DNA of 64,000 nt, taken from the NCBI GenBank assembly GCA_001414485.1, contig LLEY01000155.1, positions 62,001 through 126,000 on the forward strand, given 5' to 3'. How positions within the stretch are numbered: position 1 is the stretch's first letter; the number at the start of each line of letters is the position of its first letter. Both the position numbers and the translations under genes were made by a program. Shown piece by piece: positions 12,939 through 22,373 of the stretch. The DNA is from Calycina herbarum. Its lineage: Eukaryota > Ascomycota > Leotiomycetes > Helotiales > Pezizellaceae. Under the pieces are notes generated by a model, which was given only the letters and a program-made list of their open reading frames with translations, was not told the origin of the DNA and made no database searches.

Positions 12939-14750
12939 ACGTATTTCCCGGTCGAGTGGATCACGAGAACACCAAAACGCGACAACTCTAAATATATTAT
13001 AACAACACTATTAAAAAACCCCTAGCTACTTATATCAATCGATTCCTAAGGTGCCTCGCATGTACGAGCATTATGTCCAACCTGATTATATAAACCACAA
13101 CGTCGCCGCTTGCCTTCCAAGCACTGGCGCTGTATATTATTACTACCCTCTTCCTGCTAAGTTTAAGTACTTTAAACAATTTCCTCGCCTTCCTTAACTA
13201 TAAGACTTCCACCTTAGTAAATACGCCTCTTTCGCTTTCTCTCCCTCCTCTTTTTAAGCTGATTTGCCTCTTATAACGCCTTGATTTCAGCTCTTATAAG
13301 AGTAGCTCCATATATCATAATTTGAGCCCCCTTAGCAAGCCGATCGAATGCCTTGTTAATTAATGTAGGAGAGCTATCTTAGTGTTGTACGATACGGTTT
13401 TTAAGATATGTAGTTTAGAATTCAAGCTCTATTACGTTCTGTGGCGTCTTTGGGGTCCAGTTTAGCTCGTTTGTAGGGGGTGGAGTTAGTGTCTTTAGCC
13501 TTAGATTAAGGTGAGAAAGCACGTTCTCAGGATTATACGGAACTAAGCCAGTTGCTCGGAATCCGCTCTTAATATTCTGCTCTATAAATACAGCTTTAAA
13601 TGCCTCTTTAAATACAGGAAGGAACTCAAGCTTAGTAATATGCTAAATTCTAACTCGAATAAGATTTTCAATCTGCTTGCCGTATAATGCCTTTAGAGGG
13701 CTAAAACAGCCAACGTCAAGAGGCTAAAGGATGTAAGAAGAGTGTAGTGACATACAGAGAGTAATAATATTATTATCCTAACAGTATTGCTGAAATTGAA
13801 CTGAAATATGTAACTCGTGACCATCAAGAACCAGGAGTCTATATTGCCCAACCATACGACCTTTTATATGCTTGTTAAAGTGCTGAATCCACTCAAATGC
13901 AATCTCGTTTATCGTCTATCCATTCTCACTTAGCGTAATTACCCAATCTTGTAGGAGACCTAAATCCTCGTACTAAGCTAAGAGGTGGTACTGTCCCTTG
14001 AAAATAATAAACGGAGGAAGTGCCCAGCCACGCGAGCTTATGCCCTATATAATCGAAACCCACTCTCTATTTCCTAGCTAGGCAGTCTTTAGACGATTCC
14101 TTAACTCTAAGCTTATAACAACTTTAGTAGTTGTAATAACCCCTATAAGAAACCCAGCTTCGTCGAAGTTATATATATCCTCCTCTACAATCCCATATTT
14201 GGTAATTGTATTTTGTACAAGCCTAAACCAGTCTCTAATAATTATAGGATCTTCGCACTGAGCTCTTTTATAATCGTACTTGCGGCTGAATTTCGTTTTT
14301 ATCTCGGTACGGCGTTTAATAAAGGTAGAAGTCCAATTCTTGCCTACTGGAGGCGCGTCGCGTTCAGAGAGAAGAAGGTCTGCCATTTCTCGAACAGCTG
14401 CTGGCCGGGGTGGGAATCCACGCGAATCTAGGTCGAGAATATATCGTATAATAGCTAGCTCTTCTTGGGAGGTAAGTCTTTGAGTAGTAGAGGGAGTGTC
14501 GCGTCGCAAAGGTAGTCCGTGTAATCGGTTGTAGAAGGATGTATAGGGCACGTCGTACGCTTTAACGCAAGCTCGCATACTCCTAAATTGACCTGATTTA
14601 AAGGCTTGAACAGCTAAAAGAATACGACCCTCTTGATCAGAGGGCTGGGCTTGATGTAGTGGTGGCATTTTTAATTTTCAAGTAGAGTGTCGCGTTTTGG
14701 TGTTCTCGTGATCCACTCGACCGGGTGATCCACTCGACCGGGAAATACGT
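12939..14750 (-). mobile_element. Fot1/pogo-like DNA transposon, 1812 bp
   Basis: Terminal inverted repeats begin ACGTATTTCCCGGTCGAGTG (12939 on) and end with its complement at 14750. They continue into ...GATCACGAGAACACCAAAAC. A TA target duplication flanks the element (12937-12938 and 14751-14752), as expected for the Tc1/mariner/pogo superfamily. The right end carries one extra direct copy of a 17-bp unit (tgatccactcgaccggg) that the left end lacks, so the TIRs are unequal. It sits in the endonuclease domain of the LINE ORF2. Confidence 0.9.
13046..14668 (-). pseudogene. Fot1/pogo-like transposase, RIP-damaged
   Basis: ATG at 14668. The first 196 codons are open: a Psq-type HTH N-terminus (about residues 10-55), a CENP-B-type HTH (about 60-130), then the first catalytic Asp in IYNFDEAGFLIG. 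Stops then appear at codons that look like former CAG/TGG (for example at 14078). The second Asp is in LLVLDGHELH (about 13815-13845) and the third in PLDVGCFSPLK (about 13690-13725). The C-terminus keeps a zinc-knuckle-like C-x2-Y-x4-H-x4-C, with one Cys now Tyr, before the stop at 13046. Intact length would be about 541 residues, as in Fot1-type transposases. There are at least six in-frame stops and a likely frameshift near the C-terminus. Confidence 0.85.
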
Positions 14751-15043
14751 TACATCCTTTGATTTCATAACGTTGTACTATAGTATTTTTAGGCTACTTT
14801 TGTTATAACTCATAACTCCTCTGTATTAAACTAGGAGCTGAGTATTGAGTTCGTTGTAATCGATTCTAATGCTTGCCTTAAAGGCATATGTGGTCTTCTT
14901 GACCTCTGACTACTCTCTCCTATGATGATATCCTCATTTTCGTTTTGTGTGCTGTCTAGTGTGCTCCCTGTGTTGATTCTTTTCGGTGCTCTGCCCTTCG
15001 TCGGTGACTGGCTTCTGGTGTTTTGCCTACCGGGGGTGGGTAA

Positions 15044-16775
15044 TTATACCGTCGGTATTACGCTGGCGGTAGTAGAGCTTGGCCGCCCTCTCTGACTTCT
15101 GTTTGGCTCTACTATTACTATACTGAAAGTAAAACTTTCGTTTGTCTGTTTTTGTCTTATAGTTGAGACAAAATGATATAGTTGTCGAGTGTCATATGCT
15201 GCCTTTACCTTTGCTAGTTCGGCTTTCCTAACTGGGCATCGGTTATTCCACGCCTCATGTGCTCCTTTACATGTGGCGCATTTCCTAACCACCGTCTTGT
15301 CGACTTTTGTCGGGCAATCTTTCGAGTCGTGCGCCTCTGCGCAATAGCCACATGCTGTGTTCGCTTTACACTGGGTTCCGATGTGGCCATATCTTTGACA
15401 CTTATAGCATTGCTTTAGTCGGCACTGCCTATCATATCTCTCGCATTGAAACACCTCGCCTTACCAAATGAGGCCTTCATCAATGATCTTATTCGCGTCT
15501 TCTAGGCTAGTAAACTCAACTATGATAGTTGAAGCCATCTTTGTACGTGCGGCTCTAGATAACCATCTAATGTATTTGATATCCGCGTTTGGAATAAATG
15601 GTCGGTTGTCATGTAGTAGCTCTGCCTTGATCTCGTCGAACTTCTCCATGTCTAGTGTGCTTGTTCTAATCCCGTGTGCAAGAATCCCGTATGTAGGTAG
15701 TTGTGAGGGTTAGAACCCATAGTGGGGCTCGGGCCAAGAGCCCTCGCTAAGCTAAGCGACCCCGCCTCTGGAACGCTATGGAACAAGATAGAATGCTATG
15801 ACTCAGAAGATTAGTAATGCTATAGAACAATGTCGAATGCAATAGAAATGCAACGTTTAGTATAAGAATGGAGGAGGAACATGTATCTACAAGCCACGTA
15901 CTTCTTAATTGAATATTTGAACCACACCTTTGAGTTGTTCGAGGTCTGGCCTCTCACAGTAGTTGTATGTTTGTGCCTCTCCTAATTCGGTTGATCCAGT
16001 CGTTCGCGAATTGCTTTAGTACGTCTGCTTCGTTTTTGCTTGATGTTTTAATGCTAAGGTCTCCGCTCTTCAATTGGTTGGCTGATGTGACATGTATCTG
16101 TTTAATGTGTTGATTTTTGCTCTGTTCAATGGCTCGATCAACGTGGCTCTGTAGGTTTCTGGGATTTTTTACACGGAGACTTTCAATAGTAGTTAGGTCT
16201 GTGATCTTTATAATAATCTCACGTTGTGCTTGGATAAATGAAGATGTTTGTATAGAGATGGTAATTGGCTTATTTAGTAGGACGGTATTGCTACTCAATA
16301 CCGACGCATATAAAGCCTTGGGGGATGGTGTAGTCTGGATAGCCTTCGCAATGTCATTTGTTGCTTTGGCTATGTCGTTCGTCTCTTATATAAGTATAGT
16401 GGTTGTTCTTCTCGATTCAGCGGCTTCTTTTACAGCTTGGTTGGTCTCCTGGCTAAGTATGACGGCTTGTTGGTATGTGGCTGTGTTTTGTTAAACCTTT
16501 GTCGCTGTAGATTGTACTGTTTCTGCTGTGGTTTCGAGGTTATTTTAGATGGTCGTAATAGCTTGCATAATGGTTCTAACGTCTGGGGTACTTTAGAATT
16601 TAGCGATGAAAACGCTCATAGACGCGATCATAGTTCTAATTGCGAGCTTTGGCACCGGCTGGTCTTCATTTGATTCAATGTGGGCAAGTGCTTTCCTAAG
16701 GTAGTCGCTGAGGTGTGTAGCGTGCTCGCGGATGTCGTTAGGCCATGCTGCCACTTGAGGTCACGGTGTCACCAT
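15044..16775 (-). pseudogene. LINE ORF1 (Gag-like, zinc knuckles), split by a solo LTR
   Basis: From the ATG at 16775 the frame is open apart from a few TAG/TAA/TGA codons of RIP type. The N-terminal half is Thr/Ala/Gln-rich (repeats of ETNDIAKATNDIAKAI). The C-terminal half carries a cysteine cluster, CYKCQRYGHIGTQC then CGYCAEAHDSKDC and CATCKGAHEAWNNRC (about 15230-15420), typical of nucleic-acid-binding ORF1 proteins of fungal LINEs. At 15702-15958 a solo LTR interrupts it; removing it with one 5-bp duplication joins NIQL to PTYGILAHG in frame. It ends at 15044, just before ORF2. Confidence 0.8.
15702..15958 (-). repeat. Solo LTR (family B), 257 bp
   Basis: Plus-strand ends are TGTGAGGGTT and CCTCTCACA, an inverted TGTGAG/CTCACA pair. 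The 5-bp target duplication GTAGT lies at 15697-15701 and 15959-15963. It interrupts LINE ORF1. A RIP-mutated relative lies at 63551-63845 in the other orientation, sharing the aggccagacctcgaac and cccgagcc blocks. Nothing inside is coding. Confidence 0.85.
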
Positions 16776-17468
16776 GATGCCTATGTTACACTGGGCAATG
16801 CACACAGGCTCAGGCTTCTCAACTGACCAAAAGGAGGACTGCTAGATGTGGTTTTCGTTGCTTAATTTCAAAAATTTCGTTCTCGCTGTTTGTGATATTT
16901 TTTTAGAAGGTGGAAGGTAGAGGAAGAGTAAAAGGGTCGCTTTGGGTCACGTGTAATAATACTCTATCCCGTATTACGTCGTATTACGCTGTACGTAGAG
17001 GAGGGGAGGTATATTACTACAGTGCTATTTAGTACGTATTCGTGCTGGCGGTCTGTACTGTCGTGCGTAATAAGGTGTAAGATTACTGCAGTAATTACGG
17101 TGTACACACTACTGGCTACACTGCTCCTCCCCTCCCTGTCAAGGCACAATCTAGCAGGGTGAAGCGCAAGCAATAAGCGATTGACAAGACAGTGTCTGTC
17201 AAGTGTCTTTAATTCAATTCATAGAGCTCATAGATCACTCTAAGAATTCAGTAGAAACAACAGCTAATTAATGCCCCTCTTCTAACTGTCACTTCTAGTC
17301 CTACTTATGCCCACCGGATGACCGGCGGATGTTCGCCGGAGGTGCGACGCTTCTACTCCGGGCTCGTTCCACCTGTGTAAGTGGTTCCCTACTACTATTT
17401 CCCCTTCCTACTATCACGTGTGACACTTCTGCCCGTCACAGGTCGCTTGACTAGTAATGGTCACCTGA
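16776..17468. other. Intergenic, no gene seen
   Basis: Likely LINE 5' leader up to about 16900, then spacer. Around 16995-17135 an inverted repeat is visible: gaggaggggagg on the left and cctcccctcctc-type sequence on the right, the right arm directly after CACTACTGGCTACACTG. That 17-mer equals the terminus of the hAT-type element at 19112-19335, so this is probably a degraded end of the same family. Short ORFs here look like chance. Confidence 0.4.
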
Positions 17469-18423
17469 CTAGGCTGACCCCGTATCACTATGCTTAGCTG
17501 GCATACCAGGATTATACAGGAATGGAACGTCTGTGGGTAGTTCTTTGATCAGCGCAGCCGCAATCTCCCTAGACCCGTTGGTGAAAAGAATTTCCGTCTG
17601 TGGCGGGTCCCAGCCGAGCTCGACCGGTAAGCGTTGGTTGCCTATCTGGTCATCAGCTGACGAATAACATTAAACCCAGCTTACTTACGGAAAAAGTATT
17701 CAAAGAAGGACCGGTTAGCGACCTTCTGCGTGGCCTGACTAAAGACGAGAAATGTCGATGCCATTTCGAGCATTATCGGCGTCTGTTGGCTCTGCAAGAT
17801 GCTGAATCGTGGGTTGATCTCGCTTATGTCCTTGAAATGGCGGGCCTTGGCATTGGCAGCAGCAGGAATGGTGATACTATTTGCGTCTTTCGGGATATAG
17901 CTCATGAAGTTGCTAAAGGTGGGTTCATGATAAACAGCATGTGGTTCGACTATCACGTCCTGCATAGAGGTGCTTCCATCGTGTTCAATAAAGTTCTTTA
18001 CGTGGAGCATGCCGAGATCAAATGACTGGAGGTAGATCAGCATCAGTTCTATAATATACCAAGGCAGCTTACAGTAGAGTTGAACTTGGGCACAGCACCG
18101 AGAGCGCCGGTAAAGAGTCTGTCCACACTTTCTTGATCAAAATTTAGAGCATCGGTGAGGGCTTTCAAGAAGATATCGCGCGTAATGTCGCGACCGTTGT
18201 GCGGGAGGAAGCCGTGGTTTGCAAGAGTGTTGAGCATTGGGCATGGAGCACGTTCATCATCTGCGGACGGGGCTCGCCAAGTAAAGTGGTGTGGCTTCAA
18301 TGTGCTGTTAGTAGGGATAATTCTAGCAATCTCCCTAATGTTCAGCACATTTGAGTCGATGTGTGGTAACGCAGAGGCTTGCTTCCACATAGCTGCAAAA
18401 ACAAGAGTGTAGGTAAAATGCAT
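17469..18423 (-). CDS. Family-2 heme-thiolate peroxidase (chloroperoxidase/unspecific peroxygenase type)
   Basis: Three exons, 18073-18423, 17689-18025 and 17469-17641, joined by two 47-bp GT-AG introns, give 286 residues. Residues 1-19 (start MHFTYTLVFAAMW) look like a secretion signal. Next comes the family hallmark APCPMLNTLANHGFLPHNG (about residues 58-76), whose Cys in PCP is the axial heme-iron ligand; EHDGS follows at about 133, the region holding the acidic and metal-binding residues. The C-terminus contains the expected RNQRLPVELGW. Such enzymes use H2O2 to halogenate or oxygenate organic substrates outside the cell. A TATA-like box lies about 65 bp upstream. A shorter alternative intron 2 (32 bp, also in frame) is possible but would be unusually small. 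No RIP damage is seen and the gene looks functional. Confidence 0.85.
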
Positions 18424-19111
18424 GGCGCCTGTTTTGAGGATGGGTAGGAAAGGTTGAAGGCAACATTGGAAAGGTTACCAGAGTATTTATACTTTAGATT
18501 AGGTCTTTTTACCCTCCCTGCTTGAGCGGATACGTCAGTGATCAGCCCCTTGAAATATTAGACTTGACAAAAGCCTGTCGGTCATGTAGTATCCATTGGC
18601 CCAGGCGTGCAAGCCGAAGAAGTTCCCAAGCTAATGCCCGCAGAATATGACAAGATTATGAGGCGCTTACGACACATTGCTTGATCTGCAACATAACAGA
18701 CCGCTTACTTATGCAAGGTAGGTCTAGGTAAACAATTTAAACGATGTAAACGACATAAACGATATGAACGACACCAACGAGATGTATGATGTATACTTGA
18801 TATGGATTACACGACAAGAACGAAGGTGTTTGGTGGCTAAGATCAGAATCGATATCTTCACACTCTATTTTTGCAGACATTACATCCAAAACGGGGCTTG
18901 GTATGGGGCCGGCATGGCATCTTCAATCAAGTTCTCCTCAAGTTTGTGAAGTCCTACACCGTCGCAAAGTGAGATTCAAGTTCAAAGGTATATTCATCAG
19001 CACTAATGAAGAATAAATGGCTTCAGAGATGCTGCGTATACTCCTGTTAGTTAACTAGGCCAATAGAACAGCAGAGTTACCGTGAATTGTATGATCAATT
19101 GATATGTATAG
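18424..19111. other. Intergenic, no gene seen
   Basis: Promoter side of the peroxidase gene. At about 18738-18785 there is a short run of imperfect 9-mers related to aaacgacat (aaacgatgt, aaacgacat, aaacgatat, gaacgacac). A small ORF at 18764-18949 has no recognisable feature and is probably chance. Confidence 0.4.
18484..18492 (-). promoter_or_regulatory. TATA-like box of peroxidase gene
   Basis: Minus strand reads tataaatac, about 62-70 bp upstream of the peroxidase ATG at 18423. Position and sequence fit a core promoter; no experiment is implied. Confidence 0.45.
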
Positions 19112-19335
19112 CAGTGTAGCCAGTAGTGTGTACGGCGTACGGAACGCTCGGGCCATGCACTAGAGGCTGTACTGCATAACCGCCAAGAGAAATTCTTACA
19201 GGGGTATTTTTTGGTGTATACTGTATTTTCTATGCCAAATACTGCAGTATTTAAAGCCGTAATGGTACAACATCTTTTGATGACTAATCATACAGTGCGT
19301 ATTGTCTCCTAAAATTTGTACTACTGGCTACACTT
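19112..19335. mobile_element. hAT-type MITE, 224 bp
   Basis: The ends are CAGTGTAGCCAGTAGTGTG and, inverted, ACTACTGGCTACACTT: 15 matching terminal bases. They are flanked by a perfect 8-bp duplication, ATGTATAG at 19104-19111 and 19336-19343. The 8-bp duplication and CAGTG start define a hAT-type non-autonomous element. It contains no ORF. It is not RIP-mutated, so it may be single-copy, too short for RIP, or recent. Confidence 0.85.
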
Positions 19336-19507
19336 ATGTATAGTTGGTATTAACCTTCCGTAATACGCTGAAAGCGCACCCCGATTTCTATGATCTCCCG
19401 ATGCCTCAGGCACCAAGGGGTACTTCTAGTTCTCTGTTCTGACCAAACTTATAGAATTGGGAAATCCTGTTTAGCTAGTGCAATATAGTCGTAAGCACTC
19501 TAAGCGC

Positions 19508-19583
19508 AGATGGCATCAAGGTCGCTCAGGTCGCTCAGGTCGCTAAGGTCGTTTAGGTCGTTTAGGTCGCTTAGGTCGTTCCT
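19508..19583 (+). repeat. 9-bp tandem repeat upstream of regulator remnant
   Basis: About eight units of the type AGGTCGCTC/AGGTCGTTT occur in tandem (aggtcgctc, aggtcgctc, aggtcgcta, aggtcgttt and so on), then cctagccctaggtcg. Copies drift by single C/T changes towards the 3' end. Confidence 0.8.
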
Positions 19584-19621
19584 AGCCCTAGGTCGAGAGA
19601 CGCGAGGCTGACAGGATTTGA

Positions 19622-20500
19622 TTGCAGCTTAAAGCAAAAAGATCGTCCATAAGATTTACCTCCTCGTGTTATAAGCTCGCTTACTGCGTGGCGAGAGAAG
19701 ACGAACCGATCTGCGGAAGATGCGTGAGGACTCGCTCCAAGTGCCATTATCCACGCATGAAATCGAATCCGGAATCGCCGCTCTCAACTTCAAACGCCTC
19801 TGGAACGCCTTCATCATCGGTTGCTCGGGATTCCTCCGCGCCACAGTCGTCTTTTGATCTGTTCGACATGACCTTAATACATCACTACGTTACTAATACT
19901 TGCAAGCATCTCTTCATAGGTGCGCGACAAATCCACGTCTGGCAACATGACATACCTGCTCTCGCCGCCTCCAACGCCATCCTGGTGCATGGCTTTCTCG
20001 CGGTGACCGCCCTTCACTGCGCCTGGAAAGAACCAGCCCAACGCGACCTCTATCGGAGTCGTGCCCTCCATCATCATGGTCTAAGCCTCCCAATCTTCCA
20101 GGAAATGGTCGCCTTCGCCTCATCCGAGACAGCAGAAGTTATTGTTGCGTACTCTATCCTCCTTTGTATATGGGTTTACGCCTTTCCGGAAATAGCGCCT
20201 GAGCAACGGTCTCTCGACGACATTCTCAGTACGGTAGATGTAATTCGTGGCTCTCGGATGGTTTTTCGCCTGTATCGAGGAGTCATTATGGAAAGTCCCA
20301 TGTACGTCTTCCTGAACCCGCCCCTGTCAGCACCTATCCCCGAAGACCAAGATTTCTCTGTGCGCCAGACATTACAGTTGTTAAGGGACCAAGTATGCCA
20401 TCAATCGGACAAAAATGCAGTGCAGCAGTTGCATACATTCCTGGATCGATATATGACAGGGTTTGACTACAACCGATTGTCCGCTGCCTGGATGGCTTCA
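19622..20500 (+). pseudogene. Zn2Cys6-type transcription factor, truncated at both ends
   Basis: An open frame of about 293 host codons follows a TGA at 19617-19619 and has no upstream ATG, so the N-terminal exon is missing or unread. The second half of a Zn2Cys6 binuclear cluster is clear: C-x2-C-x6-C in EPICGRCVRTRSKCHYP. The first Cys pair is not in proper spacing. A Ser-rich linker and a helical middle region (LIHHYVTNTCKHLF, SNAILVHGFLAVTALHCAW) resemble fungal C6 regulators of the Upc2-like group. At 20501 the frame runs straight into a solo LTR, which supplies nine foreign residues and a stop. It would have been a DNA-binding regulator; in this form it is most likely non-functional. 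Confidence 0.7.
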
Positions 20501-20934
20501 TGTCACGAATCACGTGCTACACGTGACTAAGTGAAGTCCAGGCGGAGCCTGACAGGACGAACACTAGAGCTAGAACTGTGGTAGCAATGAAAGGAAGGCC
20601 CTTACGGCATTCCTCGGATCTCTTAGTAATGGGTTGTCATTTGAGGTCACGTGATGGAGTCCTCTGTAAGCGAGGGAGTCCCGTTGTCAGGGACTCCACG
20701 AGCGGACAGGACTCCAACGAGCAGGACTCCAGAAGGTTCTATATAACGACTGGCGCGTCCGCCATTAGATAGGAGCTTCGTGCTCAACTTACTTATTCAA
20801 TCTTATCATCTTATTTGACATCATTGATTGTAACAAGTTCACTTCTACGTGAACACATATTGCCTTGATCCTTCTTCTGCATACCAACCTTCGAGACTAT
20901 CGAGTTAGTCAGCTAGTTTGCCAGTTTCGTTACA
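20501..20934 (+). repeat. Solo LTR (family A, related to the 4-11 kb gypsy LTRs), 434 bp
   Basis: It starts TGTCACGAATCACGTG and ends GTTTCGTTACA, the same ends as the LTRs at 4016 and 10826 but in the opposite direction. Shared inner blocks include cgaaggttggtatgca and the end of the TCACGTG/CACGTGA inverted repeat. The flanking 5-mers differ (cttca and cacat), and the two flanks belong to unrelated genes cut exactly at the LTR edges. Not RIP-mutated. Confidence 0.85.
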
Positions 20935-21030
20935 CACATATGGGCTTGTCCGTTATCCAGGGGATGATTTTCCAGGCCGCGTGGAGATGACTGTGGGCCG
21001 TGCGAACGTTAATTTGACACCCACACAGGT
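20935..21030 (+). pseudogene. C-terminal fragment, paralogue of the hypothetical gene at 24307-25011
   Basis: Starting directly at the LTR edge, the frame gives TYGLVRYPGDDFPGRVEM and then GRANVNLTPTQ. The intact gene has FGLCEYPGDDFEGTCEI and PANINLKPKD at the end of its first exon. Only about 32 residues survive and no start remains. It is followed, in the same orientation, by a kinase fragment. Confidence 0.75.
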
Positions 21031-21042
21031 TCGCGACACCAT

Positions 21043-21961
21043 GGAAAAAGAATCGGGGTTCGCATCGAGCAAAAATTTTCTCCAGCAACTCGTATCAAAG
21101 TTGAAAGGGAAATTCAACTTCTGCAGGCCATTACAAGGGAACGGATTCACCGTCTTCCTCATTTAATTGGCTACGATTTGGAATCAACGCCGCCTTTGAT
21201 TGCTACGAGTTGGGCAGATGGCGATAAACTAGAATGGGCAGATTTCAGTCCTCCTCTTCAAATCCGCAAAAATATCCTCAAGACCATCGCAGAGGCCGCC
21301 TTGGATTTATTGAAAGTACAAGAGCCAGGTAAGATGATGAGAGATTTGTCCTGCACAGTGTTAATATATCCTAGGCGGCTCTGCAGTAGAATGGATCACA
21401 AATAAAATCTACAGAACGCGAATGCGTCGATCCATCCAGGCAATCTGCCTGGAATCTTGGTCAATGACTGCGAGGCTTTAATGCGTCGCATGTCTGACTT
21501 TCATCTCCCAGCCTTTGACGATTGGCCTCATGTCCTTGTCCACGGTGACTTGCAACCTTCCAACATTATTATCAATGCACAGCAGGTGGAATGGTGAGCT
21601 ATATCGAAAGACCTCGAAGAACCTAGCCTAATGTGGCGCGTCTAGTATTGTGGACTGGGGCACCGCCACCATGGTTCCCTTACAATTTTCAGCAGTTTAT
21701 CCACGCTTCCTGACGAACGAGCCTCGATTAGTGGGAGACATGTTTGACTGGTCACAATGTGCTTACTCACAAACGCAGAAAGATGACCGTTCCTTCTATC
21801 TGCAGTGCATCATAGATATGGCACCGGCAAAGGGAGAATATGCGCGTGTTTATTCTGAGATCCTAGCGCGCGATGATCAGGAAGAGAGATACTGGTGGCT
21901 AAGCGCGGTGAACCGTCTTGATATTATGAGAGCGCTGAAGACGAAGCCGCAATCATCCTAG
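21043..21961 (+). pseudogene. APH-type phosphotransferase, 5'-truncated and frameshifted
   Basis: Three exon pieces (about 21043-21328, 21375-21593, 21646-21961) are separated by GT-AG introns of 46 and 52 bp. The kinase-like core is clear: VLVHGDLQPSNIII is the catalytic loop (Brenner-type HGD...N) and CIVDWGTAT the metal-binding IxDW box, with a long helical C-terminus. The N-terminal lobe start (glycine-rich region) is absent. Between GSAVEW and the catalytic loop the frame moves by one (near 21428-21440), consistent with loss of one 4-bp unit in atccatccatcc. Family members phosphorylate small molecules; the substrate is unknown. The arrangement mirrors the intact gene at 22374-23667, which faces it tail to tail. 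Confidence 0.8.
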
Positions 21962-22373
21962 AAGTTTTAAGAATGATGAGGCATATCTGGAGGCTGCCGT
22001 AGAATATCTGCCATCTCAATGAAAGATGTCTTGTGCTGATCAAGAGTAAAAAGAACTTTTTTTTTCAACACCAGGATTGGGCTACCGAGGTACACTGGTT
22101 TACCGTCGATCTAAATCATTGGTTGTGGGGCATTCACTGTCTGCTCCCGTTGCATAAAAGAGATGGCTGCAACCATCATAGGCAATCATGCTATATATAG
22201 CTGTTTTTGGCGATTCTCACTTTTTCATGAAATAATCTCCTTACTGGTGGACTATCTCTGTAGCTGAAATTAGAGATTAAAGCTGCAACGGGATGGATCC
22301 GCATATGGGCCCTAGCATCTCACTCACGAAACGTGGCAGTTTTCGTCTGTGATTGAGAAGTTAATATTTGAAA

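Larger units (their letters stand above)
11253..15040 (-). pseudogene. LINE ORF2: APE endonuclease plus reverse transcriptase (broken)
   Basis: The frame starts near 15040 and is interrupted by a transposon at 12937-14752. On its 5' side is ILQYNVMKSKDV-like sequence (about 14755-14800), the usual endonuclease N-terminus. After the insertion come EPWRNPF (about 12870), IILGDFNLHHEL (about 12520-12555) and DHNSDHLL (about 12295), which are the EPW, GDFN and SDH boxes of the APE-type nuclease that nicks the target DNA. Further on, about 11260-11640, are RT blocks such as AAGPDSIVNRILH and VYRPITLINTIDK. The RT catalytic FADD box and everything after it are missing because the gypsy LTR starts at 11252. 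Several TAG/TAA stops are present. Confidence 0.8.
11253..16775 (-). mobile_element. LINE (non-LTR retrotransposon) with ORF1 and ORF2, 3'-truncated
   Basis: A two-ORF LINE reads on the minus strand: ORF1 (16775-15044) with zinc knuckles, then ORF2 with an APE-type endonuclease and the start of a reverse transcriptase. The organisation fits Tad-like/I-type fungal LINEs. The 3' end is lost where the gypsy LTR begins at 11252. Two later insertions split it, each with a target duplication: a solo LTR in ORF1 and a Fot1-like transposon in ORF2. Removing them restores the frame across both sites. RIP damage is mild to moderate. Confidence 0.85.

Noticed and set aside
16995..17135. Second complete MITE related to 19112-19335
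   Set aside because: Only the right terminus matches; no left terminus and no 8-bp duplication were found.
17600..18025. 141-residue plus-strand ORF
   Set aside because: It lies antisense to exons 2 and 3 of the peroxidase gene, whose spliced frame carries the family motifs.
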